Below are positions 1-8,745 of a DNA stretch of 64,000 nt, piece by piece. Each line of letters starts with the position of its first letter. Positions within the stretch are counted from its first letter, which is position 1. Origin of the DNA: Haloplanus rubicundus (lineage in GTDB: Archaea > Halobacteriota > Halobacteria > Halobacteriales > Haloferacaceae); NCBI RefSeq assembly GCF_003342675.1, contig NZ_CP031147.1, forward strand, positions 161,192 to 225,191, given 5' to 3'. The notes under the pieces were generated by a model. That model was not told the origin of the DNA. It did no database searches and saw nothing but the letters and a program-made list of their open reading frames with translations. The position numbers were made by a program, and so were the translations under genes.

Positions 1-7
1 GGACTGT

Positions 8-1474
8 ATGGTTCCCGCCATGGGTGCCGAGGACTCCGAGAATTCTCCATCTGATCTCGAGGCGAGGGGGGACGACTCGTCAACAGATGACGAGACGACA
101 CAGGTCGATCTCGCGTCGAGTTCCTCAGATTCTGAGCGGGATTCTGTCCCCTCTTCGACTACGGAATCCGACGAAAATACGTCGCAGTCGATCGAGGACA
201 TGCTACTCGAATTCGACGAGCAAGAAGGATTGATCCGTGACCGTTCACTCCTCGACCCGAATTACGTAGTTGAAGAGGACCGAATCGTCGGTCGCGACGA
301 ACAGCTCCAGGAAGTGACGAAGATGCTGCGCGTGGCGCTCGGCGATAACCGCCCTCCGAATCTCTTTCTCTACGGACCGTCCGGGACGGGAAAGTCGCTT
401 ATTACGAAGGCTGTTTGCCACAACATCAGTCGTATCTGCGAGTCACGGGATATTCAGTTCGGGACGATCGAGGTTAATTGCCAAGATCTCGACACACTAG
501 GTGTTGCTGTCTACGAACTAGCGAGTCAAGCCGCGGACGAAGCAGGTGTCGACATCGACGTTCCGAAACATGGTGTCGCGACCAAGGAAAAATGGGACGA
601 ACTATATCGCATCGTCAACGAGAATTTCGACTCCGTCGTATTCGTCCTCGACGAACTCGATATGCTGGTGGGTCGCCGTGATAAACAGGATCCGGCATTT
701 TCGCGACTGCTCTACCAACTGTCCCGGGCCGGGGCCAACGACGAACTAACCGCGTACATCTCTGTCGTTGCCATTTCGAACGACGCGAGGATGATGGAAT
801 CCGTCGGGAGCCGTGCGTTGAGTTCGTTCACCCCGGAAGACGTTCACTTCGATGACTACGACGCGAATCAACTCCAGGCCATTCTGCGTCGACGGCAGGA
901 TGCGTTCCACGACGATGTCTTGGATGGCGACGTGATTCCACTTGCCGCCGCGTTCGCCGCACAAACACACGGTGATGCGAGAAAGGCGATCGACTTGATG
1001 CGCGTCGCCGGCGAACTTGCCGAACGAGAAGGTGACGACCGCGTTCGCGAGGAACACGTGCGGGAAGCCCAGGACAAAGTCGAGAAAAACCGTGTTCTGG
1101 AAGTCGTCCGCGGCATCAGCACGCAGAAAAAACTCTGTCTATACGCGACGGCAGCCGTCGCTGCACAGACCGACGACGGGTCGGCTCGCAGTACGACCGG
1201 CTACCGTGTCTATCAGTTCCTCACTGACTCGATCGACGCCGATCAGTACCACCAGGAGACCTACGTCAACAAAATGAAGGAGTTGACGACGTACTCCCTC
1301 GTCGACTTCGAGCGCCGGAGTCACGGTCCCAGCTCCGGAATGTTCCTCGAATTCCAGTTCGGCGAACGCCCCGAGACGATTCTCGAGACGCTTCGCGAAG
1401 ACTCTCGGATCGATATGGTCTCGCCCGAGGAAGTCGAATCGGTCGTGAAAGCGCAGATTCGAAACGAAACCTGA
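8..1474 (+). CDS. cdc6: Orc1/Cdc6 replication initiator
   Basis: Archaeal origin-recognition AAA+ ATPase of 488 residues that should bind the boxes downstream and load the replicative helicase. Visible are Walker A (GPSGTGKS, about residue 123), Walker B (VFVLDELDML, about residue 211), sensor regions and a C-terminal winged-helix region. The first about 75 residues are an acidic, Ser/Asp-rich, probably disordered tail, common in haloarchaeal plasmid copies. Met1 (8) or Met5 (20) could be the start; no ribosome-binding site decides it because only 7 bases precede the gene. Five copies of a 12-24-bp box lie just downstream, which fits a self-contained origin module. Family assignment is firm; that it is the active initiator of this replicon is inferred. 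Confidence 0.95.
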   Translation: MVPAMGAEDSENSPSDLEARGDDSSTDDETTQVDLASSSSDSERDSVPSSTTESDENTSQSIEDMLLEFDEQEGLIRDRSLLDPNYVVEEDRIVGRDEQLQEVTKMLRVALGDNRPPNLFLYGPSGTGKSLITKAVCHNISRICESRDIQFGTIEVNCQDLDTLGVAVYELASQAADEAGVDIDVPKHGVATKEKWDELYRIVNENFDSVVFVLDELDMLVGRRDKQDPAFSRLLYQLSRAGANDELTAYISVVAISNDARMMESVGSRALSSFTPEDVHFDDYDANQLQAILRRRQDAFHDDVLDGDVIPLAAAFAAQTHGDARKAIDLMRVAGELAEREGDDRVREEHVREAQDKVEKNRVLEVVRGISTQKKLCLYATAAVAAQTDDGSARSTTGYRVYQFLTDSIDADQYHQETYVNKMKELTTYSLVDFERRSHGPSSGMFLEFQFGERPETILETLREDSRIDMVSPEEVESVVKAQIRNET

Positions 1475-1507
1475 GCGTGGACTGTTCCTCAACCGACTAC
1501 GAAGGGG

Positions 1508-1529
1508 ACACCCCTCTATCGATGTGTAT
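1508..1529 (+). repeat. origin-box-like repeat 1
   Basis: Reads acacccctctatcgatgtgt plus at. It is the first of five same-orientation copies of a CTATCGATGTGT-core box between 1508 and 2356, starting 34 bases after the Orc1 stop codon. It is identical over 22 bases to repeat 4. Inferred to be an Orc1 binding site (ORB). Confidence 0.75.
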
Positions 1530-1610
1530 CAGGCGGGTGTTACCGCGTCTCACTCAGATACCTACCTCAAGTGCTGAGTTCGTAGAGCCAGCTTGCGTCA
1601 GACGCGCGTC

Positions 1611-1632
1611 ACACACCTCTATCGATGTGTAT
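1611..1632 (+). repeat. origin-box-like repeat 2
   Basis: Reads acacacctctatcgatgtgt plus at: one base different from repeats 1 and 4. Same orientation, 103 bases after repeat 1. The stretch 1475-1882 holds no convincing gene; these boxes and AT-richer spacers are its content. Confidence 0.75.
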
Positions 1633-1772
1633 TCGAACTCAATATCGACTCTATCGGTAGAAATCGGCGATCTTGGATTGACCGCTTCTGCGAACTGGCC
1701 CGTTGACTGACGGCATATCACCGTTCGTCTCGATACGTTTCGAACTCGATCAAACTCCGTCTGCTTTGCAGA

Positions 1773-1796
1773 ACACGCACCGCTATCGATGTGTTC
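1773..1796 (+). repeat. origin-box-like repeat 3 (degenerate)
   Basis: Core ctatcgatgtgt with a diverged left half (acacgcaccg). Same orientation as the other boxes, and only 45 bases before repeat 4. Confidence 0.6.
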
Positions 1797-1817
1797 GCCA
1801 GATTGCTTTGCTTCTAC

Positions 1818-1839
1818 ACACCCCTCTATCGATGTGTAT
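1818..1839 (+). repeat. origin-box-like repeat 4
   Basis: Identical over 22 bases to repeat 1. It lies just beyond the 3' end of the small minus-strand gene at 1883-2272. Confidence 0.75.
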
Positions 1840-1882
1840 TCACGAAATTCGCGCCGTGACCGAACTCGAGGTTGTGAGAACA

Positions 1883-2272
1883 CTACTCTCGCGGATTGAC
1901 TGGCGCAATATACTCGTTCTTCCAGGAATCGCCTTCGCGCCACTGCCAGTAGAAGTATCGGTACGATTTATCGCCGGTTTCCTTCGTCGTTTTCACCGTG
2001 ATGTACGCGCTACCCGTCGGGACATCTTCGTAATCCTCTGGATCCGTCGAGATCTCGCGCTCGTCTAGCTCCTCGAGCTCTTCTTCATCGACTTCTTCCT
2101 CGGCTCGTCGACGCTCGAGTTCTTCCTCCCGTTGTCGACGTTTCCATTCCGCCAAATCAGCCGCGTACGCCGCGACTGCTTCCAACCGTTCCGGGGATTG
2201 GTTCTCGAGTGGCTCACGCAGATACTTCGGTAACTCAGGTGCGGGCGGTTTCTCCGGACCGTCCTCGACCAT
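1883..2272 (-). CDS. small acidic coiled-coil protein of unknown function
   Basis: A 129-residue protein. The middle (about residues 30-85) is a highly charged Glu/Arg helix, likely a coiled coil. The C-terminal about 45 residues are a compact beta-rich unit with aromatic motifs (YRYFYWQWREG, WKNEYI) that resembles the small DUF6788-type domain seen in many archaeal proteins; this is recalled, not searched. I chose the ATG at 2272 over an upstream ATG at 2296 because a perfect inverted repeat ends one base before it, which fits leaderless transcription under operator control. It sits inside the origin-box cluster, so a role in replication or copy control is possible but unproven. Confidence 0.7.
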   Translation of the reverse strand: MVEDGPEKPPAPELPKYLREPLENQSPERLEAVAAYAADLAEWKRRQREEELERRRAEEEVDEEELEELDEREISTDPEDYEDVPTGSAYITVKTTKETGDKSYRYFYWQWREGDSWKNEYIAPVNPRE

Positions 2273-2273
2273 A

Positions 2274-2314
2274 GTTACCCCACAACGGCGTGTCATATCA
2301 CTCTGTGGGGTAAC
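2274..2314 (-). promoter_or_regulatory. inverted-repeat operator, 11-bp arms, 19-bp spacer
   Basis: GTTACCCCACA (2274-2284) and TGTGGGGTAAC (2304-2314) are perfect inverted arms with a 19-bp spacer, immediately upstream of the ATG at 2272. The same arms with the same spacer length occur at 61509-61553 before the TFB gene. A further half-like site (cgttacccc) lies near 2364. Probably one dimeric regulator binds both. Confidence 0.7.
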
Positions 2315-2332
2315 TTCGAGATTCGACGACGT

Positions 2333-2356
2333 ACACTCCCCGTTATCGATGTGTAA
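2333..2356 (+). repeat. origin-box-like repeat 5 (degenerate)
   Basis: Core ttatcgatgtgt in the same orientation as repeats 1-4, on the far side of the small gene. From here to 2714 I see only the operator half site near 2364 and no convincing gene. Confidence 0.55.
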
Positions 2357-2714
2357 ACTACTGCGTTACCCCGTGTTCCGGCTGATTTCTCGATTTTCGA
2401 CCTTCGACAAACGCGGGTGAACTCCCGAATCGCCAATAACACTCATCGGGCTATCCGAGGATATCGCTCGGCGTGAACAACGAGAGGTCGTCTCGTTCGG
2501 CAGCGGTGCTGCGGATCCTGTCGGAGAACCCCGAGACGTACTTGTTGAGAATGGGGTCCAAAAAGAGAAAAAGCTCCCACGGGACTGCTCCGAGAGGAGC
2601 GCAAGCGAGAAATGCGGAAAACCGAGATTCATGGTTGTATCGATTATATGATTTATTCCTTGAATATTCAGCGGGACAGTAGCTTCTTGTGAGCGCATAA
2701 CAGGATTACCAGAT

Positions 2715-3008
2715 ATGAGCGATGATCTCGAACTCACACAAGGCCAACGAAAGATAGTAGAATTTCTCCAAGGAGGCGGTCCTCGGTCGTTTGACGCAAT
2801 CAAATCTGCTGTTGGATGGGGGACTGAATCGACAGAAACAGCAATCAAAAATCTCCTTAGCAAGGAAGTTATCCGCGAAGCCAAGTCGCCACTTTCTAAC
2901 TTTGCTAGCGATTCGCCATCGAGCAACTCGTGGATTCGGTCCCATTCGTTCGAGGTAAGGGACGAATTCGAGCAGGACAGATCCACGGACATGAGATCAT
3001 ATTGGTAA
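2715..3008 (+). CDS. small winged-helix protein, possibly truncated
   Basis: 97 residues. Residues 5-55 look like a winged helix-turn-helix (LTQGQRKIVEFL, then TESTETAIKNLLSKEVI). The remaining 40 residues are Ser-rich and low in structure signal, so the gene may be a truncated or frameshifted relative of a longer regulator. A 208-codon frame on the opposite strand covers it but is Ser-rich and looks like a shadow. Genuine but uncertain. Confidence 0.45.
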   Translation: MSDDLELTQGQRKIVEFLQGGGPRSFDAIKSAVGWGTESTETAIKNLLSKEVIREAKSPLSNFASDSPSSNSWIRSHSFEVRDEFEQDRSTDMRSYW

Positions 3009-3169
3009 CATTGGAAAGTCCGGCCTCGTTGGAGATAGGTTCCAACAGTCGTGCTGAGCGGGGGAACTAATTCATCACTCGATCTCTAGCTGGCCGCTCC
3101 CGCTATCTCCCCCACTACCGTTCTCGTCCCATTCGAGCTCAAACTCGATACTCAATCGTGTTTGGATTA

Positions 3170-3325
3170 ATGGCCTTCCGAACGCTAATGACACAACTAC
3201 TGCTGGAGGCGGAGTCAAACGTCATCGTAGAGTGTCGCAGATGTGGAACGGGCGTTTCACCGAAGACCGAGGAGTGCCCGAACTGCGAGAGTGGAGAGTT
3301 CTCTCAATACGAAGTTCTGGACTAG
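3170..3325 (+). CDS. small CPxC zinc-ribbon protein
   Basis: 51 residues. Two cysteine pairs (CRRCG at about 22-26 and CPNC at about 36-39) form a minimal zinc ribbon, followed by a short acidic tail. Many haloarchaeal genomes carry such micro zinc-finger proteins, often of unknown or regulatory function. The frame starts at an ATG preceded by AT-rich sequence (tttggattaatgg) and ends in TAG. It is 175 bases upstream of the metallophosphoesterase gene on the same strand. Confidence 0.65.
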   Translation: MAFRTLMTQLLLEAESNVIVECRRCGTGVSPKTEECPNCESGEFSQYEVLD

Positions 3326-3500
3326 ATGCCACATACACGACGGAAGGTTTGTAGAGAGGGGATCATTTCCGACGTACCACGCTGATACAGACTGAGGCGG
3401 AGCCGCACGGTTGTAGTAGAGATGAGTTCCGGATTCGAAATTCGGAGTGATAGGCGTCTTGCGTTTGCTCTTTATAATCTCGGGTGTCAATAACAATCAC

Positions 3501-4157
3501 GTGACCGACGCTCCGCGTACGATCGGTCTGATAGCTGACGTGCATGTGAACCTTCCGGCTCTGGAAGCGGTCCTGACGGACATGCCTGACACCGATGCCC
3601 TCGTCCACGCTGGCGATGTGGCCGGATACGGACCGTGGCCGAACGAGTGTGTGGCCATGCTTCGGGACCGTGATACCATCAGCGTCCGCGGTAATTACGA
3701 TCAGACGGTTATCGACGGGGAGGCGTACGAATCGAGTGACCGATACGCCCAGAACAATCTCACCGACGACAACATGGCGTGGCTCAGAGGGTGTCCGGAC
3801 AAACAGTCACTCTTCGACGACCGAGTCGTGGTGGTTCACGGACATCCAGACGAGCGATTTCGATATACGGAGGCGGAGAAGTTCTCATCTGGGCTTCTCG
3901 GTCATGAAGACGTCCTCGTTCTCGGACACACTCACCAGCAGGCCACGGCCGAATTCGATGAGGGGATCGTCGTCAATCCAGGGAGCGTGGGTGACCCCCG
4001 AGATGGCGACGAACGGGCGGCGTACGCCATCCTCGACCTTTCGACTTGGTCGGTGGATCTGCGACGCGTCGCCTACGATATCGACCGCGTCGTGGCGGCG
4101 GTCGAGGAGAGTAGCATCTCGGCCTATCACACGAACCGATTCCGTAATGAAGGGTGA
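3501..4157 (+). CDS. YfcE-type metallophosphoesterase, GNYD variant
   Basis: A 218-residue calcineurin-like phosphoesterase that would hydrolyse phosphomono- or diesters with two metal ions. Motifs in order: DVH (start of strand 1), GDVAGYGPWP, GNYD, VVHGHPD, GHTH and NPGSVG. The usual GNHD is GNYD here, so the proton-donor histidine appears replaced by tyrosine, which may lower or change activity. I chose GTG 3501 over the upstream frame start at 3447 because the protein then begins just before the first conserved strand, as in relatives. It is a clear paralogue of the gene at 45529-46200, which keeps GNHD. Confidence 0.85.
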   Translation: MTDAPRTIGLIADVHVNLPALEAVLTDMPDTDALVHAGDVAGYGPWPNECVAMLRDRDTISVRGNYDQTVIDGEAYESSDRYAQNNLTDDNMAWLRGCPDKQSLFDDRVVVVHGHPDERFRYTEAEKFSSGLLGHEDVLVLGHTHQQATAEFDEGIVVNPGSVGDPRDGDERAAYAILDLSTWSVDLRRVAYDIDRVVAAVEESSISAYHTNRFRNEG

Positions 4158-4249
4158 GACGAATCAACTGCTCCGAATCGCCCTTCTCCACAGTTGTCCT
4201 TCTGAGAGATTCGACGTTCTTGCTCGAGATTGCCCTCTCATTGCGAGTA

Positions 4250-4290
4250 TTAACCAACAATCGAGGGGTACAGCGGCGTCTGTTGGTTAA
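4250..4290. repeat. 10-bp inverted repeat
   Basis: TTAACCAACA (4250-4259) and TGTTGGTTAA (4281-4290) are perfect inverted arms around a 21-bp spacer in the 210-bp gap after the phosphoesterase gene. A copy of one arm (gttaaccaaca) recurs at 12585-12595. Could be a regulator site or a loose terminator; not resolved. Confidence 0.45.
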
Positions 4291-4367
4291 GAATTTCCCC
4301 AATAGTTTCGTGCCCCGACGAACTGAGCGCTTGACCTCGAAGTCCGTTGCGCGATACTAAAAAAGGA

Positions 4368-4790
4368 TCAACCGAGTCGGGGGTCGAGCGAGTACACGAG
4401 AATGGTATCTGCCACGACGTTCCCGGTGAGTGTGCGCTCCGCGTAGAGACGATGGACGTGTTGCGTGGTAATCCCGATCCGGCCACTAAACTCACGATCG
4501 ACGTATTCTGGGCCTCTCAATGCATTCGTAATCTCCTCCCACATCCGGTCTGCGATCTGGCAGATCGCCACCGTGTCGTTCCGTTGTAGTTCGGAGTAGC
4601 CGGTACAATCCTGAGTGAGTGAGTCACGAAGGTCACGACGGAGCCAGTCAATCTGCTGATCGATGACTGTCAGTGCTCGATGGATATCCATCGGTGAGTC
4701 GCCCCCGGGTTCATAGACTTCCATGATTAGCCCATGCTCGAACGGATGTGGCCAGTTCGTCCGCCAGACATCAACCACGGATTCTCTCAC
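4368..4790 (-). CDS. hypothetical protein
   Basis: 140 residues, not recognised. It is mostly helical and charged, with a long helix near residues 35-60 and no membrane segment, signal peptide or cysteine cluster. It lies 33 bases downstream of the MCM-like ATPase gene on the same strand and may be the last gene of that operon. Confidence 0.6.
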   Translation of the reverse strand: MRESVVDVWRTNWPHPFEHGLIMEVYEPGGDSPMDIHRALTVIDQQIDWLRRDLRDSLTQDCTGYSELQRNDTVAICQIADRMWEEITNALRGPEYVDREFSGRIGITTQHVHRLYAERTLTGNVVADTILVYSLDPRLG

Positions 4791-4823
4791 TTCGGTTCGG
4801 ACTGCTGACCTCGATCGGCTCCA

Positions 4824-6470
4824 TTATCTTGCCACCAACTCGAACGCTGTCTCGTAGTCAGCGAGAGTCAAATTGCGGTGGTTGAGTCGGGCGATGGTGT
4901 ATGCAACGGTCATAATCGAAACTCCTTCCCGTACGTTTCCCACCGCCTCGATCCGTTCTTGTTTGAAACGTTTGATGTTGCGCAACTCCGGCTCGGGGAT
5001 CGCTGGATCGAACTTCCGGATCCAAGCGATGTACTTCTTGAGCTCGCCCGTTTGTTCGGGGGCTTTCGGCTGCCTGAAGTGATCGTACTGCCAGTCGATA
5101 GCTGCGTCACGCTCGCTATCGGTCAGTCGGTCGAATTGGAGGACAAACTCGAATCGATCGAACACGGCTTCGGAGTGAGCGGCGATGATCTCTTCCCGAG
5201 AGCGATAGTTCCCGAGGAGTATCCCACGAACCTGCGCCGGGAGTTGCATATCTCGAATTTCGATCCGACCGGCCTCGCCAAAGGCCGTCAGTGCCGCGCC
5301 GAGGGCGTTGTCGTCTAACTCGTCGGCCTCCTCGATCACGGCCAGGCCCTTGTGTGCTCGTACGAGCAATCCGTCTTCGTTACTGTTCTTGTTGTACGTG
5401 AGATCGGCTCTCGATACGCGAGCCCCGTCGATACTGAATGCGCCGAACTCCTCGACCAGGAAGTTCTTGAACGCGGATTTACCGGTTCCGGGCGGGCCGA
5501 ACAGGATCGCGTTCGTTCGACCCTTGGTGTCGTGAGCATCTTCGGGCGAAGCCAACACACAGAGAATCGCTCGTTTCGCCCGGTCGCGAAACTTCACCGC
5601 CGGTGCGACGTAGTCCGCCCAGTAGTCGAGAGCGTCGTGATCGTCGAGGATGGCCTCGAAGCGCTCGATGTCAGCCTCTGTGACGGACTCCTCCTCGAGG
5701 ACTTCTTGGAACTTCGGTACTCGCCGATCGAGTTCGTCGGGTACTGTCTGGTCAGGCGTCGAGATTGGACCGTTCGCCCCCTCGTCGAGTTGCTCCAGCG
5801 TCGCCGTGATCACGGGCACGAGTTCTGCAGCGACGGTGTACGTGCGGCCGCTACTGGACCCTTTCCGAGTCGAGATGCCGGTGACCTGTCCCGGTAGTTC
5901 CGCGCCGTTCGATACCCACAGTTTACCGCCGTAGTGTGTACTGCCTCTGGCGCTGGCATCAGAGAAATCGGTCAATATGCGACCGCGGAACGTCCGGTCG
6001 TTCTCGACGATCCCGCGTAGAAACGCTCGCATCCTCTCGTTGTCCCCCACGAGTTGTTGCACTTCGGTAGCGATGGCTTCCCACTGCTCGGTCGACGGTC
6101 CAGATCGTACGACGAGATCCTCGTCGTTCATCAACAGCGTGTAATGATATCCAAAGAACTTGCCGAAGCCACTGGTATCCGGTTCGGCTACCTCGAAGAT
6201 TCGGTGCAGGTTGTCGCGAGTCGCGACGTATTCGGCGAGCGCCGTTCGAGCGGCTTCTTCGTCCGAACGTGCATCGTTCCCATCCGTATCGAACCACTCC
6301 ACACCCAAGGTTACCCCGAGTTCGTCGTACGTCCCGCCTCTGTAGTACCGCGCGAGAATCAATTCGACTTCCTCGGCCTTTGAGAACGGCCAGTCCCCTC
6401 CAGAGAGACGCGAAGCTACGTCACTCGCCAGTGGTGCTGAGTCGTCCGAACCGATAGGCGATCCGTTCAT
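4824..6470 (-). CDS. MCM-like AAA+ ATPase
   Basis: 548 residues. The C-terminal half is an AAA+ module: a helical lead-in (YVAPAVKFRDRAKRAIL), Walker A (LFGPPGTGKS, about 323-332), a Walker B-like stretch (LAVIEEADEL, about 375-384, with Glu for the usual Asp), a sensor segment (ILLGN), and an arginine-finger-like DRFEF. Their order and spacing resemble MCM helicases and their plasmid-borne relatives more than classical MoxR. The first about 270 residues are not recognised. Its start overlaps the upstream gene by 4 bases, so the four genes are probably translationally coupled. Without a canonical Walker B, helicase function is uncertain. Confidence 0.75.
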   Translation of the reverse strand: MNGSPIGSDDSAPLASDVASRLSGGDWPFSKAEEVELILARYYRGGTYDELGVTLGVEWFDTDGNDARSDEEAARTALAEYVATRDNLHRIFEVAEPDTSGFGKFFGYHYTLLMNDEDLVVRSGPSTEQWEAIATEVQQLVGDNERMRAFLRGIVENDRTFRGRILTDFSDASARGSTHYGGKLWVSNGAELPGQVTGISTRKGSSSGRTYTVAAELVPVITATLEQLDEGANGPISTPDQTVPDELDRRVPKFQEVLEEESVTEADIERFEAILDDHDALDYWADYVAPAVKFRDRAKRAILCVLASPEDAHDTKGRTNAILFGPPGTGKSAFKNFLVEEFGAFSIDGARVSRADLTYNKNSNEDGLLVRAHKGLAVIEEADELDDNALGAALTAFGEAGRIEIRDMQLPAQVRGILLGNYRSREEIIAAHSEAVFDRFEFVLQFDRLTDSERDAAIDWQYDHFRQPKAPEQTGELKKYIAWIRKFDPAIPEPELRNIKRFKQERIEAVGNVREGVSIMTVAYTIARLNHRNLTLADYETAFELVAR

Positions 6471-7237
6471 CCCTGATCCCCTCTGTTCCGGAAGTCCTGC
6501 TTATCTTCCCCCCGCTGGTTAAGCCGTGTCTCTCCGGCAATCGACTCGTTGAGGAGGTACTCGAGGATCTGTTCTGTTCGCCGCGTGGTCGCTCCCCGGT
6601 CGGCGACTGGCGTGTCGCTGTGCTCGATCGCGACGAATCCGCGTGGGGTCAGTTGAAGCGCTGAAACACGCTCGCCGAGTAGTTCATCCGTATCCGGGCC
6701 GTCGAACTGTTCAGCTACCTCATCAGGGATGTCTTCCACTAGGAAGTGTTCCCAGTATCTCACCACAGAGCGCTGATAGCCGTTCACTGTCGAGACGGTA
6801 CTGTCCCCATCAGCTAAACTCAGTATGACTTCGTGAGCCATCCCGTTCGCGTGATCACTGATCATGGTTTCCCGCAGGGTGCGGCGTCGATCATCGTCCG
6901 TAAGCGGGATCCACTCCTCGTCGCGTTCGACAGCGATGGGCCACCCCGTTTCCACGAGGAGACGAGATTCGCGCGCCTGGGTCTCCGGTAGCGCAAACGT
7001 TCGACTGGTCGTTTCGAAGAGGACCATTTCCTCTTTACCGACCGGTCCGACCGTTCGCTGGCGTGACCGGTTCAGCTGCTGTTCGTACGCTTCGGGTAAC
7101 TGTGGGGTGAGATCCGAACTGACCTCGGGCCATCGCGAAGACTGCTCGGTGGGTTTCCCGTCTGCGTCGAACGCTCCGAGTGAGGCTGTCGAGAGTAACG
7201 TGCTCCCGACGGCACCGAGATACTCACGTCGGTTCAT
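6467..7237 (-). CDS. Tat-signal-like hypothetical protein
   Basis: 256 residues. The N-terminus carries a twin-arginine motif (NRREYLG) followed by a short apolar stretch (GSTLLSTASLGAF), which resembles a haloarchaeal Tat signal without a lipobox cysteine. The rest is acidic and unrecognised. It overlaps both neighbours by 4 bases. The next gene upstream also has an RREYL motif, so the pair may be exported together, or the motif may be a shared non-signal element. Function unknown. Confidence 0.65.
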   Translation of the reverse strand: MNRREYLGAVGSTLLSTASLGAFDADGKPTEQSSRWPEVSSDLTPQLPEAYEQQLNRSRQRTVGPVGKEEMVLFETTSRTFALPETQARESRLLVETGWPIAVERDEEWIPLTDDDRRRTLRETMISDHANGMAHEVILSLADGDSTVSTVNGYQRSVVRYWEHFLVEDIPDEVAEQFDGPDTDELLGERVSALQLTPRGFVAIEHSDTPVADRGATTRRTEQILEYLLNESIAGETRLNQRGEDKQDFRNRGDQG

Positions 7238-7929
7238 CGATCAGCCCCCCGCAAAGCATCTGCCCGCGCCCGATCGAGTAACGTTCGTGGTCTCCACGGT
7301 CCCTGTCGAGAGCCGAACACGACGGTAAGGATCGCCTCTCGATCGGTCGTATCCAGCACCCAGTGTTCGCTGCACTGTGTCGAGGTATCTGGATCGAGCC
7401 AATCGATGCCGGCTGTCGATATCGCGTCGAAGTGGATGGCTGCGTTTCGATGTACGTCCGCCGCATCGTAGTCGGCGGAAGAGGCGTCTGTCCACTCGAC
7501 ACCTGATCGATCGTAGAGTCGATCCATGTACTCCTCGAACAACTCCGACATCAGCTTTCGAACGACCGACGCATCACTTGGATCGTGAAGGGTCACGCAT
7601 CCCGTGCTCATGACATACCGCGGATTAGCATCATCGAGGCCTTCGACGAACCCGCGTGCCGAGAACTGATGCTCCTTGAAACGATCCTCGCGAGCCATCA
7701 GTCTACGCGCGAACGGCGTCGGATCGTCGACATCGTAGGAGGTGAACGCTTCCGGTACGGCTGCGGCTGTGGCGAGAGGTTCGTTCCGGCTTGGAGTTTC
7801 TTTTCGGTCATCCAGTAGTGTCAGTGTGCCCGGCGCGACTGCCATCGACCGGAGATACTCTCGTCTTGACGCCTCCGACAGGCCCATCGACTGTTCATCA
7901 TCCGCAGTGTCGGGTATATCGTCAGTCAT
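7234..7929 (-). CDS. hypothetical protein with internal RREYL motif
   Basis: 231 residues. An acidic 20-residue head precedes SRREYLRSMAVAPG, a twin-arginine-like motif with a weak apolar stretch. The remainder is acidic and soluble with no recognised domain. It is third from the 3' end of a four-gene, 4-bp-overlap operon with an MCM-like ATPase. Whether it is exported by Tat or merely carries the motif cannot be told from sequence. Confidence 0.6.
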   Translation of the reverse strand: MTDDIPDTADDEQSMGLSEASRREYLRSMAVAPGTLTLLDDRKETPSRNEPLATAAAVPEAFTSYDVDDPTPFARRLMAREDRFKEHQFSARGFVEGLDDANPRYVMSTGCVTLHDPSDASVVRKLMSELFEEYMDRLYDRSGVEWTDASSADYDAADVHRNAAIHFDAISTAGIDWLDPDTSTQCSEHWVLDTTDREAILTVVFGSRQGPWRPRTLLDRARADALRGADR

Positions 7930-8585
7930 CGGTCGGGAGACTCCTGGTTGGCTGCCGGGTCGCAGTCGAGGTCCGGTTCGACGTCAACGCTCACGATCGC
8001 TGTCTGTGGAAGCCGTTCGAAGGTGGTCCGTTCGAGTTCGCCTTGAACCATGTCTGGTGTCGCTTCGATTCCGAGACTCTCAGCGGCGGCCGCCAGTTGC
8101 CCGGGATCTGCCTCCGAGCAAAACAACAGGCGATCGAACAGTGCTAGGTTCTCGGGGGTCATTCCTTCTCGATCGAAGCGCTGGAGACAGCGTTCGACGG
8201 TTGGGAACGGACCTCGACGGATCTCAAGTTCGACGGAGACGTCCTCTCCGTAATCGAGCGTCGCATTTCGGATGGCTTCGGACAGCCGCCACTCGAGGTC
8301 GTCGCCGTTGTGGAGCATCCCGTGAACGAACAGCGCCAGCGCATCTTGCGTCGCGACGCGGATATCCGCGAGGTCACGGTCTTCTCCTTCGGTGAACACC
8401 GATTCGATATCCGAGTCACGAAGCGTCGGGTAGAGCACTCGGATATCTTCGAGCGTGGTTTCGAGTCGATCACAGGCGCGCTCTCGGAGCTCGTTTCGCT
8501 TCTTCTGTGATGTTTCGCTGTCGTGTAACCGCTCACGCTCAGTCGGTGTCAACAACCCACTCGGTGCCGTGGAGTGTTCGGTCAT
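7926..8585 (-). CDS. hypothetical protein, operon leader gene
   Basis: 219 residues. The N-terminal motif LTPTERERLHD followed by a basic and acidic helix resembles a segment common in uncharacterised haloarchaeal cytosolic proteins. I chose ATG 8585 rather than the frame start at 8648 because the upstream residues lack structure and the shorter form matches that opening motif. No catalytic motif is seen. First gene of the operon with the MCM-like ATPase; its promoter region is shared with the divergent AbrB-like gene. Confidence 0.65.
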   Translation of the reverse strand: MTEHSTAPSGLLTPTERERLHDSETSQKKRNELRERACDRLETTLEDIRVLYPTLRDSDIESVFTEGEDRDLADIRVATQDALALFVHGMLHNGDDLEWRLSEAIRNATLDYGEDVSVELEIRRGPFPTVERCLQRFDREGMTPENLALFDRLLFCSEADPGQLAAAAESLGIEATPDMVQGELERTTFERLPQTAIVSVDVEPDLDCDPAANQESPDR

Positions 8586-8745
8586 TTGCGGCCCCCTATC
8601 CAGGATACTCGGTACTCCGAAGGATCGAACCTCTGTATGGGTCTGCAAACTCGGTGACCGAGATGTCCGTGGATACCAGTCGTGAGCACGCTACGCCGAA
8701 TATCGGAAAGCGACGCTCGGTTGGGATGATTTGGATATGAGATGT

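Noticed and set aside
2366..2992. 208-codon minus-strand frame
   Set aside because: Ser-rich with no fold signal, and it covers a plausible wHTH gene on the other strand; read as a shadow.
4431..4445. GTGCGCTCCGCGTAG, similar to the conjugation palindrome
   Set aside because: Lies inside a coding gene, is isolated, and the right half is off; treated as chance.
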